From Tridacna crocea (taxonomy: Eukaryota > Mollusca > Bivalvia > Cardiida > Cardiidae), in contig OX031063.1 in NCBI GenBank assembly GCA_943736015.1, forward strand, positions 1,593,001-1,657,000: a stretch of 64,000 bases of DNA. The letters run 5' to 3'. Every line of letters starts with the position of its first letter. Position 1 is the stretch's first letter. The notes under the pieces are model-generated. The model made no database searches and was not told where the DNA came from. It saw nothing but the letters and a program-made list of their open reading frames with translations. Shown here piece by piece: positions 37,901 through 49,935 of this stretch. A program made the translations under genes and the position numbers.

Positions 37901-39424
37901 CACGTCAATATAATTACTTTGTTTTCTATTCCTTTAGTCAACTTGGAAAGTAAAATCTAAACAGCCCCCAGCTTGCTTTTAAAATAAAAAGCAATGTTGT
38001 CACATTTTAAACATTTTTTTTAATTAAAGACAAATGTCATCTTCCTACATTAGTAAAACGTTAAAAATGTTCTCACAGGTCTCTGTATTTCATCAAAAAT
38101 GTAAACTGAAAGCTCGTGTCAGACCATACGCCATCCTGTGTAACACCAATTCTTCACCTCTGTTTTCAATAATTTTATTCAATCGCCCTTAAACTATTAT
38201 TTATTTACCAGAAACGAAAGGGAAACCAATCCAACTGCCTTCCTTTTATGACAAGATCTGTTTAACATGTTGTCAATATTTTTGTAAAGTTACATGAACA
38301 TGTCATATAACTTAATCTGACTCTCGTGACCGTCTTTGATTATTAGTAATTGGAATTTGGGTTATACTGTCCAGTGTGTAAGTCAACTTATTATCTTCTT
38401 TCTTAGAATAGTTTACATAAGCGAATGCACTTAAGTATGCTCATGATTTTATTCGTTATATTCTTCACCTCGAGTTTTTATCTCTAACTGAAAGAAAATA
38501 GTTACCCATTATTTTTTACATGCAGATCTGCCAATGTCAGGTCAAACATCAGGAAATACTTTTACACCGCTAACCATAAGTATATATAGCTATGTGATTT
38601 TAAAGTTTGCAATTCTGGTTCGTTTAATGAGGAACATATTGCGGACTAAACAATGAAGTATCTATGTAAGCGGGGTTTGAACTTCGAAAAAAAAAAACTT
38701 ATTTTTGTCCAGGTAACAGATGAATTATATCAGGATATCAATTTACTTTAGGGAATACGAGTTTAATGTACGAGTTTAATGTATTACATTATAAAATGAT
38801 AGAGTTGTCTTTTCGCGTTATTCACCTGACTTCTAATTGAACCAGCCTCTTTTTCAATTTTCATACTCAATATCCTCGATAGACCATAATGCAAAGGATG
38901 TAAATGCCATTTCTTAAATTGGTATCCTACCTATGTTATCTAGAATAATTATATTATGGTAGAAAATCTCCCGGTAAGTTTCATATCTCCAAGCTAAGCC
39001 CTGGGCCCGGTTTCACAAAAAAACTTAAGTCCGTACTCAACTCAACTGAGTTTACAGGCTTAAGTTCGTTAATTTGCTGAGTTGAGTCTGAAACGTTGAG
39101 TGCGTTTCACGAACACGTTCTCAGCTGAGTCGCTTATTTCGATGATTTTTCAAACGTCTTAAGCGGTATTTTTGCTACTCTCCGATAGTCGAGGTAATAA
39201 ACTGTAAAAGTTCGGAAACAACTGTCAATATCGCAGTTGTCTGAAATAAAATAAACAAACATTTTCGCATGAAAAACGTACATGCACTTTTAAATTGCTA
39301 TTTTACGGAATTCAGTCCTTGTATTCATGCATCGGTATGCATTTCAGTGTCGTAAAAGACTGTATCGCTGTGGTTCTAGTCAAAATTTATTGAAATTGTT
39401 TCATGTTTGAGGCCAAAAAACGAG

Positions 39425-39613
39425 AAAATAAATAGAGGATATTTGTTGTTTTTTTTCGGTGAAAGATCGAAATTTATTTCATCGAGTGGACACCATCGGT
39501 AATATTTTCAGGAGTGGCGCAGTCACGAGTGAAAATATTACCGATGTGTTCACGAGATGAAATAAATTTCGATCTTTCACCGAAAAATAAAACCCAAATA
39601 TTTTATTTATTTC
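39425..39613. mobile_element. foldback MITE with long arms, copy 2
   Basis: Duplicate of 27897-28084, with the same nested inverted arms. Confidence 0.85.
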
Positions 39614-40264
39614 ATGGTATTAACCCTTTCTGAGAGGAGTGTTATCAAAATCCAGTACAGTTCTTTTCCGTTATTCCCTGTGGCGTACCCCTCCCGCATA
39701 ACATTGCAATATTACGTCATGCGCGAGAAATCTAAAGTAAATGACGTCATATTTCCCATCTGGTTGTCGGGCACGCGCGATCTACCTAGGCGACAAGAAT
39801 GTGAAAATCGGTATTTTCACTGCTATTTCTCGATATCCTACCTTTTTGAAGCTAACAGCCTGACAGGCATAAAAATTGCAGTTGAAGCGGACTGACAATA
39901 TAAATTTGTTGTGAGTCAGTGTCAAAAACCATATTATTAAATTTATTTTTCTGTAACAAGTCATTAGATCTAGATCTACTAATGATTATACACACAAAAT
40001 GTTTGTAATAAACTGAGCAAATATCCAAATTGTCAAAATTGCATGCACTGAAATTTACAAATATCTTAAATGGTACCCCTAGATACAATTTAAACTTTTA
40101 TCTTGGAAACACTGTTGATTGATATAAGGATTAAATGGTGTTTAACGCCACTTTCAATATTACTTCAGTCATATCACAGTGACAGCTCACATATTTGTGC
40201 ATTTCCTGTGTTTTACCAGTTCTGAGCTAGAGGTTTAGAGTGTCTTGCCCAAGGACACTCTCAC

Positions 40265-40440
40265 GAAAAGAAAACAGTGTTGGAAAAGGAAGAAATTCAT
40301 AATTAGAATTTTCTTCTTTTCCAACAATATCTTTTAAAAAAAGTAATCATCATTTTATCACTAGTTAATTTGTTGTCCACTAATTTTTTCACTGAGTTCC
40401 CATCTAAAGTTTTGTCCTTTGGTAAAGTGTTAAATGGATT
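40265..40440 (+). mobile_element. hairpin MITE (family P), diverged, copy 2
   Basis: Duplicate of the remnant at 28741-28904. It ends GGTAAAGTGTTAA. Confidence 0.65.
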
Positions 40441-41009
40441 TTGCCAGTCTGGAATAAAAAGGACAATAGCCGTATCATTTCCAAAGTCTCTGCCAAAAGA
40501 CAAAGGAACACTAATATAGACCAAAGATCAGACAGTATATTCTTTGCAATCTGATCTTGATCTACACTGTCAATGAGAATCTGGCTTGAGCTTATGGTCC
40601 TTTAAAAAAGGAATATGTAGTTGAATGGACATTTTCACCTTAATTACTCTTTCACTTGCAGATTATTTGATAGAATATGGTGGTATGTTTTCCTATATTT
40701 ATGTGGTTTATATAGCTTGAATTCGAAAAAGAGCATTTATGGCACAAATTATATAATTATTCAAGGATCTTTTACCACTTATAACAGGCAATATTGAATA
40801 ATACACATAAGTTCAATTGATTGAATGTAAATTCTGCAATGGCTGTCCATTTGAACTCCTCATGACACCAAAGGACCAGTCTGAATAAAAATTAGTCTTG
40901 CACTGACCAGATATCATCATACTGTACTGTACTGCCTTTGTTTTTACCTATCTAAAACAAGAAAATAAACCTTTAAAGGGTGAAAATTCAATATTACCAA
41001 ACAACTCTG

Positions 41010-41180
41010 TTATAGCAATCCTAGGAGGGACTTTCTAAACATTGTGAGAAAAGAGGAAACTGCTGGTAACCAACATTTTCTCCATAACCCACAATATTCA
41101 ATTCCTTCTAAGATTGCTTTTATCATTTGAGCCCCACTTTAATCTGAACCAGTCCTAAAATTTTTATTTGGTATAGAGTT
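41010..41180 (+). mobile_element. hairpin MITE (family P), diverged
   Basis: AAACATTGTGAGAAAAGAGG, GCTGGTAACCAACATTTTC and ATTTGAGCCCCACTTTAAT are in family order, inside element F. Confidence 0.7.
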
Positions 41181-42870
41181 GAGTGATGGATGTTATCTCT
41201 AAATGGCAATTGCAGAGATTTATCCAGCTCACTTCAAAGAGTAACCTAGATGCTTTCTACCATGTGTGAAATTTTGCCTTTGTACACCAAAATCAGTCTG
41301 TATGCTCATGCAATCCTTCTGTATCTGTCAAGTGTTAGTGTCAAACTTTTACTCCTTTGAGAAATTTATCACAGAAAAAGTATACTGAAAGTTATAAATT
41401 GAAAATGATACAGAAAACTGTATAGATATGGCAGTCAAGGTTATGGATAATGCATTGGAATACCCTTTTAAAGTGTATTATGACTTCCAGATTTCTGTTT
41501 TCAACTTAATTATGCAGTAACTTGAGATGTTTACTGAGTCTGATACCTACTGGAAATGAACAAACAACAACCATGTTTTTCTCACAGTGTTCACCTTTTC
41601 ATTTCAACAAGGAATACTATGGCAGTATATCTTGGACAAGACCTACTAAAACCTGTTAAAAATCTCCACAATGAAGTTCATTTTAATTTCTTTTTCTGCC
41701 AGCAGTAGATCTGTTTACCACAGTGTATTTTTTTTTTCTGCTGTTTGAACAGTAGATCTGTTCACCACAGTGTATTAAAAAAAATCACATTATGTTTTTA
41801 TGCAGCACTATTTTCATAGGCTATAAGCTCATGTTTTTAAATGAGAAATAATATAAGTAATGTAGCAGTATAGATTCTCCATCACTTGCAATCATGTACA
41901 GAATTTGGTGCAAAAATATGTATGTGAAACATAGAGCCTAATCATAAATCATATGTTACTTGAAAAAGTCATCTGTACATGTTAAATGTGGAACAAAAGG
42001 GTGCCTTTCATTGTATATACATGTATTTGGAGATGATCTATGAGCAACTCCATTACTCCATAGATGACAGATACTTTTCCAGTATACCCAATTTCTTTTA
42101 CCTCTCTCTCTGTTTGTGGGGACTGAAATAGCTTTGGGAAATTACAGATCATGATCAGAGAGTGTAGTCTGCTACTCGATGCTAATATTTTACCCAAATT
42201 TACTATCATACAGTACACTAGTTATTCACTTGCAGACTATGAAATAAGTTGATATTATTTATTTCAAAAGAGTTCAAAGAAACGTTTAATTTCCCAGACT
42301 TTTTAACAAGACATATCTGTCGTTTTCCTCTATGTTGACCTCTAGATCCTGCATCAGAAATGATGTGCAACGCTAACTACACCATCCCATTACTAATCAC
42401 TTCACTGTCATCACTCTAATATGTGTTTATTTACCTAAGATGAGAGTAACAGAAAATGAAAGTTTTGTATTAAAAAAAACACTAAAAAACAAAATGAAAA
42501 CAAGATGAAACCTATGTTGTCGGTGCTTATTGGAATTACCTATCGATATCTACCATACATTTTTAAAAAATCCAATCATCATCTGATATTCAGAAATCAA
42601 CCAGTTATCTGATTCTAGAGCTGTCAATTTCATTGAGAATGATCATTACGTCCTTTATGCCTGATTGTTTGCCATCGAGTTCCCAGCCCAAGTTAATTTG
42701 AAGCATAACTGAAGCCAGGTGATAATTGATAAATAGGCAAATAGTGATAACTTTCAACATCAAACATGTTCATCCTATTACACTTTCATTCAAGTTTTAG
42801 TCAAGAGAACAAGTCAAGAGATGCAAAACACAATTTCACTTCAATATTTGCCATTGTTTAACCAAAACCT
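41181..42870. other. interior of element F, no gene recognised
   Basis: AT-rich sequence. One small direct repeat of about 27 bases (CAGTAGATCTGTTTACCACA) lies at 41703-41729 and again at 41750-41776. Nothing else supported. Confidence 0.4.
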
Positions 42871-43586
42871 TTGACCTTAAACAAAAATATAGACCAGCGC
42901 ACATACATGTACATACAGATTTTGCTTTTTCTCTTTCAAAATTTAAGATTGTTGCCATTACATGAATTATCATCGGACTCAGTAGATCTTTATATCGTCG
43001 AGTGCCCTCATTTCGTGACTGTCCTTGAGCCGGTGATGGTTGTGTACATCTCCTTCAAAGCACATCATTTGATGACGTTACGCGGTATTTCTGCTCGTAA
43101 CGCTTATCAATATTCGAACTTTTTACTCTCCGTGAATTTCAAAGATAAACACATAGTAACTGTCTTTAAAGCTGTATTTAGATTTCCGAGTTTAGGTTTG
43201 ATTTCTCCAGGGGACGATTTCTCCAGCAGCTTAGAAGCTCCTACACAGAACATAGATCTGTCACTTATGTCGAACAGAGACGATCCTTGAAAAAATTCCT
43301 CCGTGCGGCTTGAAATAGACAAATTCTGTCTCTAAGTAGAAGTTGTGTCGGTTTATATCGCTCTAGCGTAGACGTGTCCGCCATTTTTGAGTCGACAACA
43401 AGCAGCTTAAGCCAAGGTAGAGTAGACTTAAATTAACAGACTCAACTCAAGGTTTTGAGATCGTTACTGAGTCTGTTATGTTCTTGAAACGCAACTTAAA
43501 TAACGAACTCAATTTAAGTCAGAAACTGAGTCCGTTAGGAGATTTGAGCAAAATAGCGGACTTAAGTTGTTTCGTGAAACCGGGCC

Positions 43587-44129
43587 CTGGTGTCTAGGTT
43601 GTTGATTCATAGACCACGTGACATCAGTGGGAGGAGCGATCTGTCGTCTGGCGTTTGGTCAATTCTCAGCAACTAATTAAAAAGAAAAAAAGAAGAAAGA
43701 AGAATAAGAAATTAAAAGTGTATTAATGAAATGTAGTTGTAAGTGCTTTCGTTGTTCGCACGCCTATGACTAGCCGATACTCAATAAATCTTAAGTGCCG
43801 TTTAGGTTGCTTCAAGGATGTATTCAAGGTATTTGTGGTCAAGAAAACGTGGTTTTTCTGAAAAAAAATATCCCTGTTGTTTCTCAGATTTTGATTTTTT
43901 TTTCAAATCTTGAATCATTCAAAATGGTGCTGTCAGTGATTAGATTTGATTTAAATATGTTCTTTCTTTATCTTGTTAGAAATGCATAGAAATATCTCAA
44001 TTTAAGTGGCTCCGAGGTTTAAAGCTACTGTATACTTTGTACTTTGTATCTTGCAGTGAATCCTCAAGAAGGTTTTACAAGATTTATAGCAGTAAATTTA
44101 ATGACATAGTGACAAATCTGTACAAGCTT
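43587..44129. other. no gene recognised
   Basis: AT-rich sequence between element F and the next MITE. The small frame at 43795-43989 lacks a domain. Confidence 0.4.
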
Positions 44130-44290
44130 GATAACTTAAAACATATGCCGATGGCAGATTGTATATCCCTTGAAATGCGGTTGTTTCATTTCAAATGGTA
44201 GAAAACGTTGTCGGAGAAGAAGAAAATATCGATAACCACGATTTTCTCTTTTTTTTTTCAACATTGTTTTAAACAGGCCACCTTTCTCAG
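44130..44290 (-). mobile_element. hairpin MITE (family P)
   Basis: Reverse orientation: GGTAGAAAACGTTGTCGGAG, GAAAATATCGATAACCACG and TTTAAACAGGCC. The arms are partly preserved. Confidence 0.65.
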
Positions 44291-44689
44291 TGTTGCCAAA
44301 ATTCAGGCTTTTATGAACAGGGTAAATTCTTTGCATTGCCTTGGGACAACCTGTGCTTCTTTCTCGGGCTGTGCTGATCAAAATCAGACCACATGCCGTT
44401 TGACATCTGATCTTGGGTTTTAAAAAGTCCATGTTTTTTTTACATGTTTTTACCAAACACTACAGACAGTGTGATTTTTGAGATACTTTTATAGTAGTTA
44501 AACAAACGAGTTAATTTCAAGAATTTTGTGGTAAGCGTAAACTGCGTATCTATCAAAACCTTATATCCAATGGGCTCTTTATTAGCTTCTCGTGCAGGGG
44601 CAATGCAGATTCAGATCTACCATATGCAATCCTTCTTTAAATTCTCTGACAGAAGAAGGAAATCGTACAAGGTGTATTTCTTTACCAAT

Positions 44690-44900
44690 ATTGTTTATTT
44701 GTATTACTTTTACCAGACGACAAAATTTTAGACTTATCAAATATGAGTGAATAAAAATTTAGACTGGAGCTGGTCAGTTGATAGAGTGTGCATTTTAAGG
44801 GAAAAGAAAAAAAGAAGACCGGGAAAAGTAGAAAATACTGCTCGCGAGCATTTTCCCCCGTTTTCCACGATACTTTGAACACGTATTTCCCAAGGGTTGT
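44690..44900 (-). mobile_element. hairpin MITE (family P), variant centre
   Basis: Reverse orientation with ACCAGACGACAAAATTTTAG and a centre of CTGCTCGCGAGCATTTTCCC. The innermost bases are CTCG/CGAG where most copies have CTGGT/ACCAG, yet both arms still match there. Confidence 0.65.
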
Positions 44901-45042
44901 GTTACCATAAATTGTGTAACAACGAGTTATTTGTCTTTATATTAAAGTTAAAAAAAACACAATGTATAATTCACTACTTAACATGATTTCAGATGAAGAA
45001 CTTGGCTGTCTTGGCTGTCTAATGTAGCACAACTACCAAACG

Positions 45043-45100
45043 ATGAATTTACGACTTATATACTTCGTGTTTTGTGTTTTATCATACAGATTTTCTTCAG
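45043..45100 (+). CDS. exon 1: signal peptide
   Basis: The first ATG opens MNLRLIYFVFCVLSYRFSSG, a short basic start followed by a hydrophobic core and small residues, as expected of a secretory signal peptide. The exon ends TCTTCAG followed by the donor GTGAGT and leaves one base (phase 1). The next exon supplies the rest of the codon. No in-frame coding extension upstream is convincing. A core promoter is not recognised. Confidence 0.82.
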
Positions 45101-48100
45101 GTGAGTCATGTGTACATTTAGTTTGTTCAAAATCAAAATATATTTAAATTTAAAGAAAAATATCGTGATCTTAAGTAGAAAGAAGTATTTTAAAAGTTTT
45201 TCTTGGAAAAAGCAAACGTTAATGACAGCCACTTTTCTGCTAAAACATTATCTAAATTATCAAAAATTGGAGAATCAATATCATGCTTCTAAACAAAAAC
45301 TATCAAACCGTTAAACGCCTTTTACAAATACAGTTGCCTTTACGACCAGTAATGATGAGGATCAGACTGCAAAGAATTTGAAGCCTAACCTTTGATTTTG
45401 GCTACTAGGGGTAACTTGTCTAAATGCAACCTAGAAAGTGTAACAAGATCTATTTAGTTCCTTATTGCAGACTAAAATTACACAATAAGTTAATTTGGCG
45501 TTGTAAGGCTAAATTCCCTGTTAATGACACAATAAGAAATATCCTACAGCATGACGACTCCAACACATAACAGCCATACAGGCTGACCTGGTCAGAAACT
45601 TTTCACTATTTATCAATTTTCTGTATGTCAAAAGACCAATCTACCTCATGGTTCAGTCGGTTGTTAAACATAGTGGCTGTAATAGATTTATATCAATGAT
45701 GGCTTGGTTAGTATAATGCATCGTGGAGATGCATAAAGCCCCCTTTTTACAGAGCATGTCTCATGTATTTGTACGACAATGGATTACAATGTGAAAAATG
45801 CAGCAGTTTACACCAGCGACTCTCCACGTTGACAAGAAGGGGAGAAATATTCAGTTGATAAAATGGGTTATGCTATTTTCAACAGCAGATTTGTTATATC
45901 ACTACGGCAGATCACTCATTCACACTTTGTGCATGGTTGTGTGTGTGGGTGTGGTTGTGTTGGGGGTGTATGTGTGTTTGTGTTTCGTAAGTTTGCAACC
46001 GGATTTATCCATCTACCTACGAAAGCTTGGTATTAATGTAAAAAATAAAAAAAATATAAAAAAATGAAAATATAAAAAATATATAGGGGACGTAGACAAT
46101 ACTGGAGCTGACATTAGAAATCGTAAACTGATTTTCTTTCATTTTCAGTTTTACAGGTCACATTAAAAGATCATTTAGAAAAAGTGAAACTAACGTATAA
46201 GCTGATTCGTCTTATAGACCACACCCTTGAAAATTCCTACTTACTTTTTAACGGATAGGAAGTCGGCATTTTATTCGGAAATTGTCGTTTATTTCATAGT
46301 TATTACACAATAGTAAAATAAAGAGGTCAATAAGCATGCTTTGGTAGAATAATGAATTGAATATGATACATACATTGCAGAACTACTTGATAGTTTGGAC
46401 TCAGCTATCGCATCGTCTAAAATATAGACTGGTTCTGCAATGTACTCATCCAATAGAATTCAGTATCCTACCAAATTATGTTAAATAACCTCATGATATT
46501 ACAATCCATCCCTTGTTGTTTTAGGCCAGCCTTTACACATTTAGAGCTTGTCATGCATTTCTTCTTAAGCAGTGAAGCACAAAACGTTTTTTTTTTTTTT
46601 CTTCAAAGACACTAACAAGATTACAAACGTAAGTATTGAATATGGAACCGAACTTTCGACTTTTCTTTTAAAACGTCTGAATACATGTATTCGGATATGA
46701 CAGTCTTAAACTAATATTCTTATAAATACGTGTATTAAAGCAAATTAGAACGGATTCCATTCATCAACCTCTGTCACTATAATCTATCAAAGTGTCCCAT
46801 CTTGATTTGGTGTGTTTGACATCGTTAGTTTTGCGTTTGATTTAGCAATGAATACCATAATATTGTGATTGTCTTGGTTTTGTGGTTGTTTCTTGAACAA
46901 CAATTAACTACCTCACACATTTTGCATTTCAACTGTTCTATCAATCCTGTAATTTCAACACAAAAAAATCTGCACTGCTAAGGTATTTTACTTAATATCT
47001 GTGATGAGTGCGACCGCTAAATGATGGATAGATCTACTCAACGTATCTAATTGCATTATTTATTTAAAAAACGGTCATGAAATTCAAGGGAAATAGTACG
47101 ATTATACGAGTCTAATTTAAGGTACCATTCTAATGAAAAAACAGTTATTTCCACAATATTATTATCCTAAAAAATCTGCTGTGGTTAAAACTGAGTATTA
47201 TTGTAATACTTTGACCGAGCCACTTTTCCCAATTTTTACTCCTTAGAATTATCGTTTATAAATGTAAAGCCATTATATTCTCAATACAGAAGGAGATGAT
47301 AATTACCACCACCCCTTTTCAGAAAACTTAACAAAAATATCATCATATAATTTCAAGATAGACAACAAATTATTTTCTGGTCGTTTAGAAATGTGCAAAG
47401 AAAATTATATCAGTATGTATACATCCTTATTTCACAACTAATAAGAAATTTTATCCCATGTTGCATTAAAAGCGTTAGGATGGTAATACCTTAAATTTGA
47501 TTACGAAACTTAAGTGGATGTATGTGTTAGTGACTTTTAACCGGAAGTACAGTATAGTAGAACTTCTCTGAAAATGACTAGATATATATTCGAATATAGA
47601 TAACAGTATACTAAAATCAATATTGAGATACCTAATAAGAAAGAACGAAGACAATCTTTAGAACATACATGTATTCCACTCATCCAAAACTTTAACTTAC
47701 AGCAATTAGATTACTAAAGCTGTGAGTATATTTATCTCCGTTTTGCGTCAACTCTGTCAGGACATCATTTACAGTATTGCCCAATAATGATGGCTTAAAA
47801 TACTTTAATCCTATAATTTATCCTATAATTTAACCAGAAATGCGTAGGGTATAGACCCTAGATCGGGTTGAATATTCTACAAGTTTGTGTGAGTGATTTT
47901 TAGAATATTATTTCAATTATACCGTGGCGGCCAATCCATTCGTTCCAGGAGTTTACCCGTACTTAGCATTATATTTTCCCTAAGATGCTTGCTGTTTTCC
48001 TACAAGACCATCGCCGAGACAAGATGGTAGATGCCCGTCGCGCCAAATAATGAAATCGCACGACATTTTATTGTTGCAACTGCTTATTGATGAACATATA

Positions 48101-48530
48101 TAAATGAAATATCTTAAACCCTTTTAGGTGAAAAAAATCAAAACAGTCTTTTAATATAGAAAAATGATAAAGAAATGAAAATTTTACAAGACAATTAACT
48201 TGATATAGATCTATTCAGAAACGATGTGAAAGCACGGACGAATAGAATGGGGTGTCACGCGGTTGAAAAAAAAAGTCAGAAGGAAAACTCCATTCGAGTA
48301 AAGATTTTTAATATCACACACAACCAATCGATTATCCTATTTATTATATCCTTAACTCATCCTGTTGTATAGAAATCATCATCAAAAATGGTACAAAATG
48401 AGTAATATAGTAAAAAAGTCTTTTTCCGACAAACGTTCAACAACTAAATCGTCAATAGTAGTGATACCATAATTATTACCACTAGAGTTGTTATTTACTG
48501 TGAAATCCCACTCATTCACTGATAGGAATA
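45101..48530. other. intron 1, first part: no element recognised
   Basis: AT-rich intron sequence with a GT-rich patch at about 45935-45990. Small frames lack domains. Confidence 0.5.
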
Positions 48531-48704
48531 TATAGAGGACAATCAACTTGTTATTTTTTTATATGAAAAATATCTTACGAGGGTGCGTTGTTAGACGTTG
48601 AAAAAACAAGTGCACAACACGAATTTTTTAACGCCTAACGACGCATCCGAGTGAGATATTTCTCATATAAAAAAATAACAAGTTGATTATTCTATTTATT
48701 ATAT
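48531..48704. mobile_element. foldback MITE in intron 1
   Basis: Arms of about 70 bases are inverted: AATCAACTTGTTATTTTTTT at the left and AAAAAAATAACAAGTTGATT at the right. Inner TATCTTACGAGGGTGCGT faces ACGCATCCGAGTGAGATA. A fragment of a related right end occurs at about 48328-48352. Confidence 0.85.
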
Positions 48705-49082
48705 AACTTAATAACATTTTTAATTTTTCTTTCGAGAGCCAAAAGCAATACTTTGGATAGAGAGAAGAAATCAGGGACATAATGCGGATGAATACATATT
48801 TTTTTTAGACTGAAAAAAGTAGTTGGATTGTCTGGTTGAAAATATAGAACTTACAATTTACAGTATCTTTCAGTAATTAATGAAAAAAAAAAGTAGTTCC
48901 TAAATTACGGCAGGAAGTGAAAGTTGACATCGTCACTAGTGATGGTATCAAAATTTATTACACTTGGAAATTCCAGGATTTCACTGCTAGGTATATAATA
49001 AAATGAAATAATTAACCTTTCCCAAAAGAAAAAAAAAAATGTCGGACTTATTCAAACCAAAAGCATTAACTCTACAATTTCA

Positions 49083-49225
49083 CAGTGGCTCAAATGAAGG
49101 CATTTGTCGATGAAAGGGATAGTCAACATTTTGCAAAAAGGTGAATATGTTGGTTACAAGGATTTTCTTCTTTTTCCACAATGTCTTAATATGATTTTCC
49201 CTTGTTAAACTACTGGATTGTTTGT
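49083..49225 (-). mobile_element. hairpin MITE (family P), diverged
   Basis: Reverse orientation: GTGGCTCAAATGAAGGCA, AACATTTTGCAAAAAGGTG and GTTGGTTACAAGGATTTTC. It ends about 25 bases before the exon 2 acceptor. Confidence 0.65.
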
Positions 49226-49248
49226 AAATAAATCTATCATATTTACAG

Positions 49249-49476
49249 CACAAAGACTTGTTTCTGAAGGTAAAACTATCACTGCAAGCAGTACATTTTG
49301 GGATATAGGCCGTGCAGTCGATGGAAATACAGATAGGGGGGCAGAAAAATGTCAATGTTGTGCTGCAACAAATAAAGAGGAGGACCCTTGGTATAAACTA
49401 GATCTAGGTCAGCAGTACAAGATATACAGTATATCAGTGTTGGGACGAGGTGACCATGGAGATGAAGGATATGGAC
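49249..49476 (+). CDS. exon 2: F5/8C domain, first half
   Basis: The acceptor ATATTTACAG precedes the exon. The translation contains ITASSTFWDIGRAVDGNTDR, CQCCAATNKEEDPWYKLDLG and YKIYSISVLGRGD. These match the F5/8C/fucolectin core order: A..S......A.DGN, then DPWY.LDLG, then I..I.V..RGD. The exon is 228 nt and ends at the donor GGACGTATGT in phase 1. In F-type lectins the fucose pocket needs a His about 25 residues before RxD and a basic residue after it. The His is absent here and the basic residue is not in place, so fucose binding is doubtful. The stretch contains an RGD tripeptide. Confidence 0.88.
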
Positions 49477-49546
49477 GTATGTATCCTACCATTATTGTCT
49501 CAAATCCCACTTTTCTAATTGATGCTTTTTCTAACGAGGCTGAGTT

Positions 49547-49690
49547 TTAAACCGCTCGAGAAATTACACTTTTGAAAACATTGGGGGAAAAGGAGAAAAT
49601 CCTGGTAGCCAGTATTTTCTCCTCCCACAATGTGTTCGATTCTCAAACAGACAAATTCCACCATTTCAGTGTCGTTTGAGATTAAAAAGT
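49547..49690 (+). mobile_element. hairpin MITE (family P) in intron 2
   Basis: Begins at TTAAACCGCTCGAG. The hairpin arms AAAACATTGGGGGAAAAGG and AGTATTTTCTCC are partly preserved. The end is approximate. Confidence 0.7.
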
Positions 49691-49758
49691 GGAAAAGGTC
49701 TATATAAATGTACACAGGCATTACGGCATGCACAGTCATTTTCGTTTTGATTCTTGCT

Positions 49759-49935
49759 TTAACTCTTTACATAACGAAAAAAATCTGGTAAGTTGCAGAA
49801 TAGTTGAAACTGCATTTTTAACAGTAGAAAACATTGTCAGAAAAGGTTATCATCATTTTCTCATTTTCCCTCAGTTTTTTCAAAAGCCTTCCTACTCAGG
49901 GTTGTTCAAACTCAGGGCCCAGTGGTAAGGAGTTA
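49759..49935 (-). mobile_element. hairpin MITE (family P) in intron 2
   Basis: Begins TTAACTCTTTACATAACGA and ends CAGTGGTAAGGAGTT. GTAGAAAACATTGTCAGAAA is retained, and the central palindrome is partly deleted. Confidence 0.7.

Larger units (their letters stand above)
35300..40454 (+). repeat. 5.2-kb direct duplication, copy 2
   Basis: It starts exactly where the LINE 5' end stops (CTTTCAAGGACCAG) and runs without a break through GCCAGTCTGGAA into TAAAAAGGACAATAGCC. That following sequence is therefore the original right flank of the target. Copy 1 has the original left flank. Copy 2 lacks about 25 bases present in copy 1 near 24105-24130. Confidence 0.95.
39004..43586. mobile_element. PIF/Harbinger-like TIR element (F)
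   Basis: The left end GGCCCGGTTTCACAAAA, with AACTTAAGTCCG, is inverted relative to the right end CGGACTTAAGTTGTTTCGTG and AAACCGGGCC. A 3-base CTG flanks both ends, consistent with Harbinger-type CWG duplications. Subterminal repeats of CTTAAGT and ACTCAACTC lie inside both ends (39023-39130 and 43425-43570). The left end is also present at 27480 because it falls inside the duplicated segment, so the LINE landed inside this element. No complete transposase is recognised. Frames at 42871-43322 near the right end have no domain I can name. Confidence 0.6.

Noticed and set aside
43107..43322. Minus-strand 71-residue frame near the right end of element F as a transposase exon.
   Set aside because: No DDE or Myb-like motif visible and the plus strand is equally open; left uncalled.
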